Under the pieces are notes generated by a model that was not told the origin of the DNA, ran no database searches, and worked only from the letters and a program-made list of their open reading frames with translations. Of a DNA stretch of 64,000 nucleotides, positions 11,108 through 31,700 are shown piece after piece (positions within the stretch are counted from its first letter, which is position 1; every line of letters starts with the position of its first letter). The stretch comes from Branchiostoma lanceolatum (Eukaryota > Chordata > Leptocardii > Amphioxiformes > Branchiostomatidae): positions 34,041,193 through 34,105,192 of the forward strand of contig NC_089723.1 in the NCBI RefSeq assembly GCF_035083965.1. Direction: 5' to 3'. Both the position numbers and the translations under genes were made by a program.

Positions 11108-11666
11108 AGGAATCCCTACCCTTAGCAAGTGATTTGTTACTCCTTTATATAATTATGCATGCTCTAAAATTGTTTTGTCTTTTAGTTTGCATACCATAGC
11201 AGTTTTCAACGCGGAGACATTTACTGCTAAATTCAGCACGTTGTAAATAAGGAGCTTGAAATAAACGAAATATGATGAAAAATAGTATCCGATGTCATTC
11301 AATACTCCGATACGTAAGAAATTAATATAAGTTGTACGTGTATATGATAAGTTCCATCCTCTCTGAACACAGCATGAAATATTAGATGGCTTTCCGACAG
11401 ATCAGCTGTGATAAAGTAACGTTTACAGGACAAGCATCTAAAGAGGAAAATCACAAGTATGACATTATCGTGAGGCACAGCGCCGTTCTAATGCATACAT
11501 TTCATGGCGCTGAGCAGTAAAACTGTTGTTTAAAAGTTGTGATTTACAGAGCAATGTTCCGGCATAGCGGGCAGGAGGTACGTTTTTAATGTCCTCCCAC
11601 ACAAGTTCACGTGTGGAGGCGTCCGAGCCAGTCACGACTGACACGATCAGCCGTTTCTTAAGTGTC

Positions 11667-11955
11667 ACCTCTCTGTATGCGGCTTCGACTTTAGCACGCA
11701 CAGATCCCAATAAAGTAAGGAAGAAGTGGGGGAAGTCGTTAGCCTGGAGTCCAGCCTTGTTAGCTCTCTGTATGAGGCTCCGACTTAAGCACGCACAGAT
11801 CCCAATAAAGTAAGAAAGAAGTGGGGGAAGTCGTTAGTCTGGAGTCCAGCCTTGTTAGCTCTCTGTATGTGGCTCCGACTTTAGCACGCACAGATCCCAA
11901 TAAAGTAAGAAAGAAGTGGGGGAAGTCGTTAGCCTGGAGTCCAGCCTTGTTAGCT
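11667..11955. repeat. Tandem array of a 95-bp unit, three copies
   Basis: The unit starts are marked by GGCTTCGACTTTAGCACG or its variants at 11681, 11776 and 11871. Each contains AATAAAGTAAG and TTAGCCTGGAGTCCAGC. Copies 2 and 3 are nearly identical, which points to recent duplication. Confidence 0.85.
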
Positions 11956-12026
11956 TTGGTCCGCTGCCAACGTTGGCGGCTATAGCTAGCGATTTTGGGA
12001 GCGGACCAAAGCTGGACTCCAGGCTA
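11936..12026. repeat. Inverted repeat closing the 95-bp array
   Basis: GCCTGGAGTCCAGC, then TTTGGTCCGC, is mirrored by GCGGACCAAAGCTGG and ACTCCAGGC after a loop of about 35 nt. One arm is part of the last tandem unit. Confidence 0.65.
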
Positions 12027-12029
12027 GGA

Positions 12030-13199
12030 TCGGAAGCCGATCAGCGTTTGTGAAAATTCTTAGTGTCTTTATAAGACTACTTGAGGTGTTAAAGGTGGTA
12101 ACGGAAAGAAACAGTGACATCAAAATGCTGAATATGATCTACGATGATGTAAATACCGTGATAAGGTGAAGGTCTAAATAGCGGATGTCCCAGGCAAAGC
12201 ACTAGCGCCCCCTATCTCACAATGATAACACTGCATCTCCCCCTGCGCTATACTCCAGGACTAGCTAATTACTTCCTATGGATATGAATGGATTTCTTCT
12301 AATACATAGTGGGTTTCTTAGCCGATTCTGTTAGGTAAAATCATAATATGTTTATCTATTCTTTTTTTTTCTGCATTGTTTGATGGTACGAGCATCATAT
12401 ATGTCACATTTGAAGGAAGTATGTCTGTTCGTTCTGAACACAATAAAGAAGATTAATGTGTATTTTTCTTACCTACCAGTTTGCAACTAGAGTGTAATGC
12501 TGTTTTGGTATGAAGATATAGAAAATATTCATAGATATGTATTATGTCATTTGTACATAAGCCATACATGTATATAAGCATAATTCCATTACAGTCTTGG
12601 ACAATGGAGTTTAAGATACACAGACTAACTGTACAAGTCATGTTAATGTATGTTGTAGTAGGAATTGTCTTAGGTCTTGAACTTGTAGCAATCCTCAGGA
12701 CAACAAAAACAACACTCTGCAAAGAAATGGCACTGTTTTTACATATTAATATCTTGGCAGGTCACTCTACATAGTAGCTAAATGTGTAGTTTATCAAAAC
12801 AATTTCTTACCACTTGTTATCATATGAACAGTTTGCACATTGAAATGGCCATTTCTTCTAAGCATTTTAACTCCCATGAGCCCCATCCCTAAATACTCTT
12901 CATAAGTTGTCATATATTTGGTGTGACAAGATTACTGTAAATGCATTTATTTTAGTGGTGGTTTTATTTTAGTCTAATTACATAACCTTTCAGACTCCAC
13001 TTGCCTTGACCTGCTTACCAGTGCTGCCTGCTGACTAAAAGGTACATCAAGTGGAGCCAAGGGGTTTCCACACTTGACTGTACTTTCAAGATATCATACA
13101 TGTACATTGTGCTTAGAAGACAAACATACAAAATTAAATCATAGATAAGGCCATCATTCTGACTACAATCTGTACAATAACATGTCCGCAATTATAGTC
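12030..13199 (-). other. Downstream region of ELP3, probably including its 3' UTR
   Basis: The region is AT-rich and has no convincing coding frame. Reading away from the ELP3 stop on the minus strand, AATAAA signals occur near 12946-12967, about 240 bases past the stop. A plus-strand AATAAA lies near 12441. Which one is used cannot be told from sequence alone. Confidence 0.35.
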
Positions 13200-22553
<9,354 letters not shown>

Positions 22554-22895
22554 TTTCCTTACACTTCAATCAGGAGCGAGTCTCCTACTGAAAGATTATA
22601 GTCAAAACTTGTGCTGCGAAATAATTTTTCACCACGCGACAGCCATCTTGGGTCACGACCTCTCAGCAGGCACCCGGATGGATTTTGCCGACGGTACAGG
22701 GACGACATCTTTCATATAAGGCTAGTACTGCAGCAAAGGGCCAGCTTGTCAGTTGCGAGTCAGTTTTGCTTGGTTTTGCACAGGAGTTGATCAAAGGCTC
22801 GGCTTTATGTACGACCTACCGATATTGTGCGAACTACCATAGCTTTTATTCATGATTTATTGTGTACAATGAATATTTGCTGGGTCAAAAGTGAG
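22554..22895. promoter_or_regulatory. ELP3 upstream region, possibly bidirectional
   Basis: This is the stretch 5' of the ELP3 ATG. On the ELP3 strand it contains CAAGATGGCT (complement of 22641-22650), which resembles a YY1 site of the kind found near start regions of housekeeping genes. No TATA box is evident at a suitable place. The other end borders a possible plus-strand first exon at 22896. This is inference from position and one motif. Confidence 0.35.
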
Positions 22896-22952
22896 ATGGC
22901 ATCCACAGATGACAGTGTTGCCAGTGTGAATGTCATCCAGCACCAAGGACAG
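22896..22952 (+). CDS. Possible first coding exon of an unrecognised gene
   Basis: An ATG opens 19 codons (MASTDDSVASVNVIQHQGQ) and ends at CAG followed by GTAGTG, a usable donor in phase 0. It lies divergently, about 340 bp from the ELP3 start. I could not find a second exon downstream on this strand, where repeats begin at 23103, so it may equally be chance or a decayed exon. Confidence 0.2.
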
Positions 22953-23102
22953 GTAGTGTCTGTTTCAGGAAAAATCTACTTTTCTTAATTAATTGACACA
23001 TCAAATCAAACAACATATAAATTAGTGTAGCGGTATTTGACTCATAGATGCCGTAATGTGTATTTTGCTTCTTTTCTTTCACTGTTGAATATCTTTATTC
23101 CG

Positions 23103-23368
23103 TGGCCTGGGTACTTAGTAACCTCTGGCTCAATCTTTTGCTAACCACTAGCCTCTACCAGGCCCCGCGGATGGCTGGGACAATTGTAGAAATTGGCCAA
23201 ATAGAGTGAATAGTATGCTAAGGTACTCGGCTACGGAGAGAGGAAACAAGTGAAACCCTGGCAAATATTTTCCCTATAGCCGGCATAGTTAGTCTGGTAC
23301 ATGGCAGAGACTAGCTAACCACCGTGATGAACACTGCGGTTACTACGGAGGAAGGTACCCAGGCTATT
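23103..23368. mobile_element. Inverted-repeat element with a second MITE nested inside
   Basis: Outer ends GGCCTGGGTACTTAGTAACC and GGTTACTACGGAGGAAGGTACC-like sequence match the element at 5681-5806. Between them, about 23150-23317, lies a copy of the 9062-9290 MITE (CCTCTACCAGGCCCCGCGG, GCCAAATAGAGTGAATAGTA). Confidence 0.65.
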
Positions 23369-23452
23369 TATCCCTATCTGCTCTACATCGATAGTGCATG
23401 CGTAATTACGTCAGTCAGTCATAACACCATGTGAAATCTTTCACCAGTAGAT

Positions 23453-23458
23453 TTTATT
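23453..23458 (-). terminator. Polyadenylation signal of the microseminoprotein-like gene
   Basis: AATAAA on the minus strand, about 110 bases after the stop codon. Confidence 0.5.
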
Positions 23459-23565
23459 TCTCAAAAAGGCCGTCTTCATCAACTGCAATATAACTGTCAT
23501 CCATCCTGACCAATCACAATGCAGCTTTATGAAGGCCTTTTTTTTCTACGTTTGAATTCCCGTGA

Positions 23566-26500
23566 TCACAGCGGACCAATCAGCAGGGAGGTGTCGAGGT
23601 CGGTGTTGATGTCCATATTAGGACAGACCATGGGGAAGTTGCTGCAGTCTTCAGGGTTCTGGTATATCTGACAGCCGGGAAGGGCCGGGGGAGGGGTGGT
23701 CCTGAGAAGAAAACAAATCAACATGTATCGTCGGTACTGCAGTGTGATCCGTACGTACTTGATGCGTCAACAGGGAAGGAGGCCTACGTGTCGAGCTGTC
23801 CTACACTTGTTTTACATTATAGCTATGTTTTGTTATTATTGTCATTTACATGTAGGTAGGCATTCACTGCAGATTTTTGATTGATTGATTGATTGATTTG
23901 TATGATACATAGGTACAAATGTATAATGGTGTTTCCAACTTGTTTCATGTATTGACTTTATATTAATTGACTTTACATTATGGGTTCAAAATTGGGTTCC
24001 ATGATAACTTTTGGCAGGCCGTAAAACCTAACATCGTGCTAACCCTACAAGTGATCTTTTATTTAAAACGGAGAAAAGGCGCCGGCATCTCACTTCCTGC
24101 AGACGATACCGACGTGACCCTCAGAGATAGGACTGATGCATTCACAGAAGGCGCAGACGTCCTCGGCTGGGTACTTGTCCCAGTGCCATTGGTCGCCGTT
24201 TCCATACGTCATCTCCTGGTGTGCGCACTTGTCACCTGTAGTGACGTGAATATTTTCGTGGTTAAACATAGAAATATTGAATGCTTGTTGGAAGAGCTTA
24301 ACTAACTATTTCTGCCACAACTTTTTGTTGATCAGGCCATGTTGATTTGATTATATGGATGTTATCCTCCGGAGACCCCAAAACTCGAGCGAGCGTGCCA
24401 AAAAAAAGTTTGGCAAAAAAAGTCGCCTCCAGTATGAAATCTACGTGGTCAGGAAGCATGAACAAAATTAAACGCACAAACTATGGTATACTGAAATATG
24501 GATTCTTCATTTTTGCTTTCAAAAATTTCTTCTTTGACTTTGGAATTGACTTTGGTATTCTACGACATTAGTATCCGTTTTCTAAATTGTTTGGGGGGCA
24601 TGTTTACAGCATGTAGTTTCTCATTTTGCAGCTGCTTTTCAAGATTTACAGTATGGCCGAATTTGAATATTTTTGAGAAACGGACGAAAGTTCATGCGCG
24701 CGGATGTCATTGTTATAATGAAATCAACATGGCCAGTAGAGGGTCGCCGAGTTGAGAAATCGCCATTGAGTCGAGCGTGTTTTTCACCTTGAAATTTACC
24801 CAATCACATTGGATGGGGCTCGTGGAACTGAGAACGTCGGCCGTGATGATCGAAAGAACACCGGGTGTACAGTATTACTGCCGAAAATTTCATTTAGAGC
24901 TTGCAGCCTCGCGTCGGCCGATCGATTTTCCTGCTGTGTGACAGGGGCGTTAGGATTACTGAGCTGAGTGATATTACCAAAGATACATGAGTCTATTCTT
25001 TGTTTTGAATGTCTTCCACGCAAAATAAATGTTATTCACCAACGTTGCAACGCAAATGAACGGGTTGTATGTCGCATACTTTTGTTCTATTTTTGCCTTT
25101 GTTTGATGTGACCTTTATATGTTTTGTTTAGACAACAGGTGCCACCAGTCTCACAGCTAACATAAATTCGGTTTATTGGCGACGCCTCAGGGGCGAGCCA
25201 AATTTTTACTATATTGTGTGCAGATTGCAAGAATTCTAGGAATTGTACAGGAATGTGAAAGTCCATGGGACGATAACTCAAGAATGCCTGGATGTATTGT
25301 CTTCATATTTTGTAGGTGGGTAGGTCTGTGGGAGACCTTGTAACGATTGGATTTTGGGCTCCCTAGCGACTTTCTAAAGTACTGCAGGGGAACTTTCACT
25401 TTTCAAATCTCGTCTTCTGAACATGCTACAGTCATGATTTTTAAGTGGTGGATAGCTCTTTGTTAGGAAAATATGTCCTGTAGATTTGGACCCCCTAGCG
25501 GCTTTTTTTGGAACTGCAGGAGCTGATTTTGACTCAAACTTTGAAAGAGAATAACGCAAGAAGGGGATGACGGATCATCATAATTTTTGGTGTGTAGATA
25601 GCTTAAGTGATGATTTACATAATCATATGCCAATTATGCAAATCAATATCTGATTTGCATGATTAATGAGGACTGTTAATAAATCAGCTGCATTCTATTA
25701 TAGGACTCTCAAACACATGACATATGTAACTGAGAAAGAGATAAATATCGATAGATATCAATTATGCAAATTGATACTTAATTTGCATAATTAATGACAA
25801 AATACTATGAATCCATAGTGGTAAATGATGGGGATTTCATTTTTGCACCATTTGGAAGTTAAGTAAATGTGGCCACTATTAGACACAAATCTTGCATAGA
25901 GGGCCTCATTTACATAATCTATGAGGAAATGGTACGATATCTTTTTTTGTGAAAACAAGATTTTTATACATTGGACAACTTGTGTTGTTTTGGTAGAGAA
26001 GGTGATCGACTGATATGATTTATGCGAGGTCCTTATTTGCATGTGGGCTAAAAACGAAAACGTTAACAGAGACCACCGTCGCCATGGCAACATCTTTTTA
26101 TGTTGCCAATCTTGTTTTTAGATGTTTTTGGACTCAATTATCCTCTAGAAAGTCAAAACATGAAAATTTTAGAAGATGAAAATTGAAAATGAATAATACT
26201 AGTCTGGGACTAAGTGTGAACATCGCTGGCAATACATGTTGCCATATACATGTACCACTGGAGAAGAACAGGTCTTGAATGGGTGGGAATTGTGGCATCT
26301 CTAGATCTAATGAACATTGACAAAAATAAAATACATTGCCTTTCTTCAAGCCGGCGTTACAACAGAAAAATATCTCCTTCTGTGAGTCTACGAGCTCTAA
26401 AATCAAAAGGGCATTTCCGGTCAAAGTACGGTCGGTTTCCTATCGTTCACTTTGCGATTTAGGCCGCACCGACCTATGTTCGCAGGACACCGACCTCGAT

Positions 26501-26932
26501 CCAAAGTGATAGGGTAGATTTTCAGGCGAAAAACATCACCCATGGCAGATGTTTTATTATTGTATCCTCTTTACCTGACATAAGCCTCTGGTTCCAATTA
26601 GTTTGTAACTGGGGGACCCCAGTTTAAGTCCCGGGGTCAGATTTCGGTTGGGACTGCACACGTCTATTAAACGAAGGGACGTAAAATGGGGGTCCCGTGT
26701 TTGAGGAGGTGCCTCGAGCACGTTAAAGGGAAGGGCAAGCAACCCCTCCCTGGAAAAATATACCCTGCTACTGAAACAGCAAGAAACCTGCTGTCCTATG
26801 TATGTGCCACTTGACACTACAAGGGTCTGAATTAACGAACGAACGAACGAACGAACCTGGCATGACTTGGTGGAAGAAGTCCGTCGCCACCACCGCCGTC
26901 AGCAGGAGGGGGAGAACCAACAGCACACGCAT
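23566..26932 (-). CDS. Beta-microseminoprotein (PSP94)-like secreted protein, three coding exons
   Basis: Exons 26857-26932, 24094-24235 and 23566-23701 join in phase to 117 residues (human MSMB 114). Residues 1-17 are a signal peptide (MRVLLVLPLLLTAVVAT). The mature part has eight cysteines; the core CAFCECI, a later VGIVC, and GCQIYQNPEDCSNF follow the C-x-x-C-x-C, CC and C..(I/F)..EDC pattern of the family, with one cysteine replacing the usual CC pair. MSMB-family proteins are small secreted proteins of seminal and other fluids; their exact role is unclear. A 3' splice site 24 bases before the ATG (acceptor at 26957-26958) implies a 5' UTR exon further upstream, possibly ending at the donor near 27404. 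Exon 1's donor lies in a SINE tail. Family assignment rests on cysteine spacing and length. Confidence 0.7.
24336..24741. mobile_element. MITE of the GGCCATGTTGATTTGATTAT family in the microseminoprotein-like intron 2
   Basis: GGCCATGTTGATTTGATTAT at the left end; the right end reads AATGAAATCAACATGGCC. Next inward, ATGGATGTTATCC and GGATGTCAT also pair. The interior (TATGGTATACTGAAATATGG, TTGACTTTGGTATTCTACGA) matches the copies at 4531 and 62846. Confidence 0.8.
25210..25560. repeat. Diverged tandem units of the 150-bp repeat family
   Basis: CCCTAGCGACTTTCTAAAGTA and CCCTAGCGGCTTTTTTTGGAA, each followed by CTGCAGG, mark two units; the part TATTTTGTAGGTGGGTAGG links them to 28023-28260. Confidence 0.5.
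26575..26856 (+). mobile_element. tRNA-derived SINE with a (GAAC)n tail
   Basis: CCTCTGGTTCCAATTAGTT, GGGGGTCCCGTGTTTGAGG and CCCTGCTACTGAAACAGCA match the full-length copy at 48805. It ends with ACACTACAAGGGTCTGAATT and five GAAC repeats, which run directly into exon 1 of the microseminoprotein-like gene. Confidence 0.8.
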
Positions 26933-27989
26933 TCTTACTCTCCGAGATTAAGACGTCTGAAATGAGAACATCTTCTACATGTAGATTGTCAAGATAGACC
27001 TCGTTCTATTTACATCATAAAATGTTGAAGTCAGTTACAATTTCTCATGGTATGAAAGTGAAGAAATATTAGATATAACAGTTTAAGCTGTATAAAACAT
27101 AACCTATGCCAAATAAGTCAATGGCTGTGTAGAATAGGGATTATGACACGCTAGGGCTGTCAAACGAGTTATCTTTTTCTTGGGAATTGTTTCGTCTTGT
27201 TTTTGTGCACTTAAAGTTTCCATACGTGAACTATATGTTACCACGGGGAAGTGTTGCAATAGCTCGCTGGAAAGTCCTAATAAGTACAAACATTACATGC
27301 CAATATGATCTTGGGCTATCTCGATTCATGCTTTCTACAGTCACGGCTAGTTACACCTTCTTAAATTATGAAAAACAGCACCAAAACATGAACAGCCAGC
27401 CTACCTTGCCTTGAAGGTGAGAATAGTGATTTGATATGTTACGTGTGGATTTTTAAATATCTTGTTATTATTTGTTCCTTCAGAAAGTTCAACATCCGTG
27501 GTCGGGAAGAGGATATGACTGATATCTTCACCTGTTGTTTCTCACCAGTTAACCTGCATTAAGCCTCTCATCACATGGTTACCTATTGCTAATGCCCTGA
27601 ATACCTTATTTGACAAGCTGCAATAGGCACGTAGACCTCAACCTCTAAGTCAACAGGCATTACAATAATAATCTTTATTGCATATTTATTCCCAAGGGGA
27701 TAAATGCATAGGTGACCATACTACCTTTACCTTACCATTTTAGATATCTGTCCAAACATGGTCGGTTCCCAAGAATTGTGTTGCCTCATGTTGACATATT
27801 CTAAAATCCACAAGCACACCATACTCAGACTCAGGGCATGTGTGTCAGTGGTACATCGCTACCTTAAAGTTCTCTGATGGTTCTCAATAGATCTGGTAGA
27901 CTTGGTGCAAACTCCATTATTATCTCCATGATAAATGGAGATATCGCTTTGGGGTTGTCTGTGTGTGTGTCTGTGTGTGTGTTTCCGGA

Positions 27990-28265
27990 TTTTTGTAGTC
28001 AGCATAACTCAAGAACCTCTGGATGGATTACAATGATATTTGGTATGTGGGTAGGTGTTGGGAAGACGAAGGTCAAGGTCAATTTTGGTTCCACTGGTAT
28101 GTGACCTTGGTACTACAGCAGAACTTCCGTTTTTGTATCTTTTTACCTGGACGTGCTATGGTCTTGATTTGTTGGTGGCAGATAGCTTGTGATGTGAGGA
28201 AGAAGTGGTGTAGGTTTGGGCCCCCTAGCAGCTTGCTCTGGAACTGCAGGGGTGGTTTTTAAAGG
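27990..28265. repeat. Copy of the 150-bp repeat family
   Basis: CATAACTCAAGAACCTCTGG, TATTTGGTATGTGGGTAGG, GAAGACGAAGGTCAAGGTCA and GCCCCCTAGCAGC; the same string of motifs is found inverted at 51550-51835. Confidence 0.6.
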
Positions 28266-28418
28266 ATTGACAAATGCTATAAAATAAGTTGATAAGGCTT
28301 CTCCAAAAAGGTTGGCATGCCTCAAGGATTGGTAACTTTCACACTGTTTAGTAGACTACATTTACAAAATAAAACATCAAAATACATATAGACCTTCACT
28401 ACAGTAAACATACTGTAC

Positions 28419-28424
28419 TTTATT
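28419..28424 (-). terminator. LTV1 polyadenylation signal
   Basis: AATAAA on the minus strand (in GTAAATAAAGTAC), about 340 bases past the LTV1 stop codon. It is the first clear one in that direction. Confidence 0.5.
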
Positions 28425-28760
28425 TACAAAGAACCAGGAACTTTCCTTGTTTACACAAATTTACTTCAATCATTCCTTCATTAGACTAATGTGCATTTGT
28501 ACCATCAATAGGTCCCCTTTTATATAAACCTACAGTTAGACATGATTTACACAAACAAAAATTATCATATCGATTGGTATAAAAGTGGGAAGATCAAGTT
28601 AGGACTATTCCAATTCAAAGGTTGATAGGGGTGTTCACAGAACTGTCAAATCTGTTTGATAGAAAGAGAATACTACCAGTAGTAATAATCATAGAAAAGT
28701 TTCCAGACTCCCCTATTTTTGACTCTTTAGTTTACTAGTCCTGAGGTTCTTGGGCGTGTC

Positions 28761-31700
28761 TTAAGGTAATTTGATGCCCTTAAGGTTCCTCTGGTTCATG
28801 ACGACCTTCTCTTGTCTTGAGACTTCCTCCTTGAAGGCCAGTTTGTTGCCCTTTTTCTCCATTCTTCTCTCCTGGTAATGTATCAGGAAGAAACAATGTT
28901 AGTATATGTTGTATGCAACGGGTATAATTAGGCCATGTTGATTTGATCATATGGATGACATCTGTACATGCATTACCTTTGGTCCATTTCTAAAAACAAA
29001 TGTTTTTGGCCATACTGTAAATTGTACAAAGGGTGGTTACACTTGCTATACAGATACAGATACATCTATAGCAGGTTATACGATTACACTGAACGACCTG
29101 TCACACTTAACCTTTACACATTTAGCAGCAATTGTTGCTTAAAAGAAACTTTGTTTAAAGCTATCTAGGGTGTCCCTACTATCCTTTGTGGTAACTTGTT
29201 TCACTCTATGATAGTTCTAGGTAGCTGTAGGCAACAGCTAATTTTTAAAAACATTAATTGGGTAAACATCAATCCTGGGTTGATAACTGACTGATACTTG
29301 AAGGCATCACTATTTCTTGTTATTTTCTGAGCAAGTATAAGATACTCAGTAGTTGGTATGTCCACTTAGTTAATCATCATCAACTAGATTTGCCAACTTG
29401 TCAAACAACAACAAAAACATGGGAAAGGCCGCCCACCCTTCTCTCTGCCTTCACAGCCTGTTTCCTTAGCTTCTTTTCTTCCGCTGTTTCACCCTTTTTT
29501 CTGGCTGGAGCAGATCTTCTGTCACCGTCCTCCCCCTCCTCTTCTTCTGAACTGCCCTCTTCTTCATCCATCTTGTCTAGCTCCTCCAGCTGTTTCTTGG
29601 TGACACCTTTACTGCTGAGCACGCCGATGGGAATTCCGCTTTTCTGGGACAGAATAATCTGTTTCCCCTGAACATCAAAAACATACAATCAGTGTTAAGT
29701 ATGAATGATACTATTAGTTAGAAAGTGATACCGATCCAGTTTAGCTCACTGAAGAGCTACTCTTCCACTGGCCATGACAGAGAGGACAGACACTATGTAC
29801 AGTATTTACAGGTTCATTGTACCGGGGAAATTCCCCTTGCTCTTTTTGACAATGAGTACAATGAACAGTGGACCACGACTTAACGTCACGTCCTAAGGAC
29901 TGTGACCCTTTCCGGTAGCGTGCATGTCGGATGAACGACACAGTCAGGATTGAACTCATGGCTTCTAGTTCCAGAGGCAGGCCCGCTAACCACTGGACAA
30001 CGCATGCTATTTAGTTGTGGAGCCTCACATTAGATTAATCATTAGCTGATGCCTTTTGTCACTGTCTTTCTGACTAAACGTTTCAAAACAATAATTGGAA
30101 CAAAGAACGAGCGCCTTGTTTTATAAAAATCAAAACAAATAAGCGCCATGTTTCATAAAAATCAAAACTATCCAAGATCTGATGTCATAACTTAAAATTA
30201 CCTTTTTTGGTTTAGGAGGGTCCTTAATAACTGTTGGGTGGTTGTATATGCTGGAGTATGTACCTGGAAAACAAATGAGAATAAGACTCACAAAAATATT
30301 AGTCATAGACTACATGTATCTGTTGACATAACTGTGTTGACGTATAAGAAAGTAGAAAGACAAGTAAACTGCAAAATATAAGATGTATAATCTCAATCTC
30401 AGTAGTACTCTCTAGGCACATTAAAAACTCATCAGAGATACTGGCTTTACTCCAGTTCATAAGACTGACTTTCAACTGTTACCCACTGATCACTTAAAAC
30501 AGCAAGAAATGGAAGATCTCATACCTCTGTGAAATATTTCTATAGTTTTTTTAAATTTCTTCTTGTATGCATTATTGTGAATTCCTCACTGATTCTGTCT
30601 AATGCAATTTCCCAAGTAGTTCTCATAAGGTAGCAGTCATGTATAAACCAGGACATTAAAGACAGGAAATGAGATAACCTATTCTGGGACCTTTCTGGGA
30701 CCTTTGACCTAACTTCCGATCAGCATCCCTGCATGCCTAACATGATTGTGGAAAACAGCCACTCTACTACATTCAAATAACTATAGACACACAAGCAAAC
30801 AGACACACTGAAAACAAAACCTAGCTACACGGAAGAAAAAACAGTCATGTAAGAATTATGCATTAAAAGACCTGTTACTAGAACTTCATTAACACTTACT
30901 AAGGATGGATTCACAATCCCACTTTTCCTTGGGCTGCTCTGTAACCACCTTCACTAAGTCATCTTCCTCAGACTCTGATTCTGATGACACCTCTTCATCT
31001 TCATCTTCCTCTCCTTCTTCCTCCATCCCTTCTCTCTCAGGATCCAGTCTTCTGATAATGCTGTCATGAACACATTTGGAAAACATTCAGGCTTGTGATA
31101 AACATAAAATACATTCCAAATCATTTTTCTATTTTCATTAGTTCAGCAACTGATAACTGATATGGTACATTTTGAATGGCTATGGTCTGATACCTAGTAC
31201 CAGTACAATACCGCAAAGATCACTAAGGCACAGGTCCAAAATACCAGACCATCAATGTACCAGTATTGTGAATACACATACAAAATATGTAACTTTTTTA
31301 CTTATTTTGTTACTTAAAACGTGTTATTTCTTCATGTACCTCAAGTTGACAATTTAGCATGGGAAAAATATGAAAACATTGTATGGGTGCTGAAATCATC
31401 ACAATCTTTAGTTTCAGATCCTCTCAAAAGCACGTTTTTTAAAAATAAAATGCCTGAAGTCTAAATGAACTTTCTGTTACCTGTCATCATTATGAGAGAC
31501 CACATGTTGTACATACCTCTCTTCTTTCTTCTTCTCGTACTCCTGAAGGATGTTGTTCAGCACGAGACTGTCCTGCTGCACAGTGCCTGTCAGCTCCTCA
31601 TGGTCCAGAGGCCCCATCTCATCATCATCATACTCTTCATACAACTAAACAGGCACAAAAAAGGGTTCTCTAAACAGTGCAGAGCAGTCAAAGAAATACT

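Noticed and set aside
11465..11710. Minus-strand frame of 81 codons that looks protein-like
   Set aside because: Its start lies in the 95-bp tandem repeat; no family, no splice-consistent neighbour. Kept as doubtful only.
29390..29671. Plus-strand Ser/Leu-rich frame
   Set aside because: Antisense shadow of the acidic LTV1 exon at 29437-29667, which fits the family and the splice sites.
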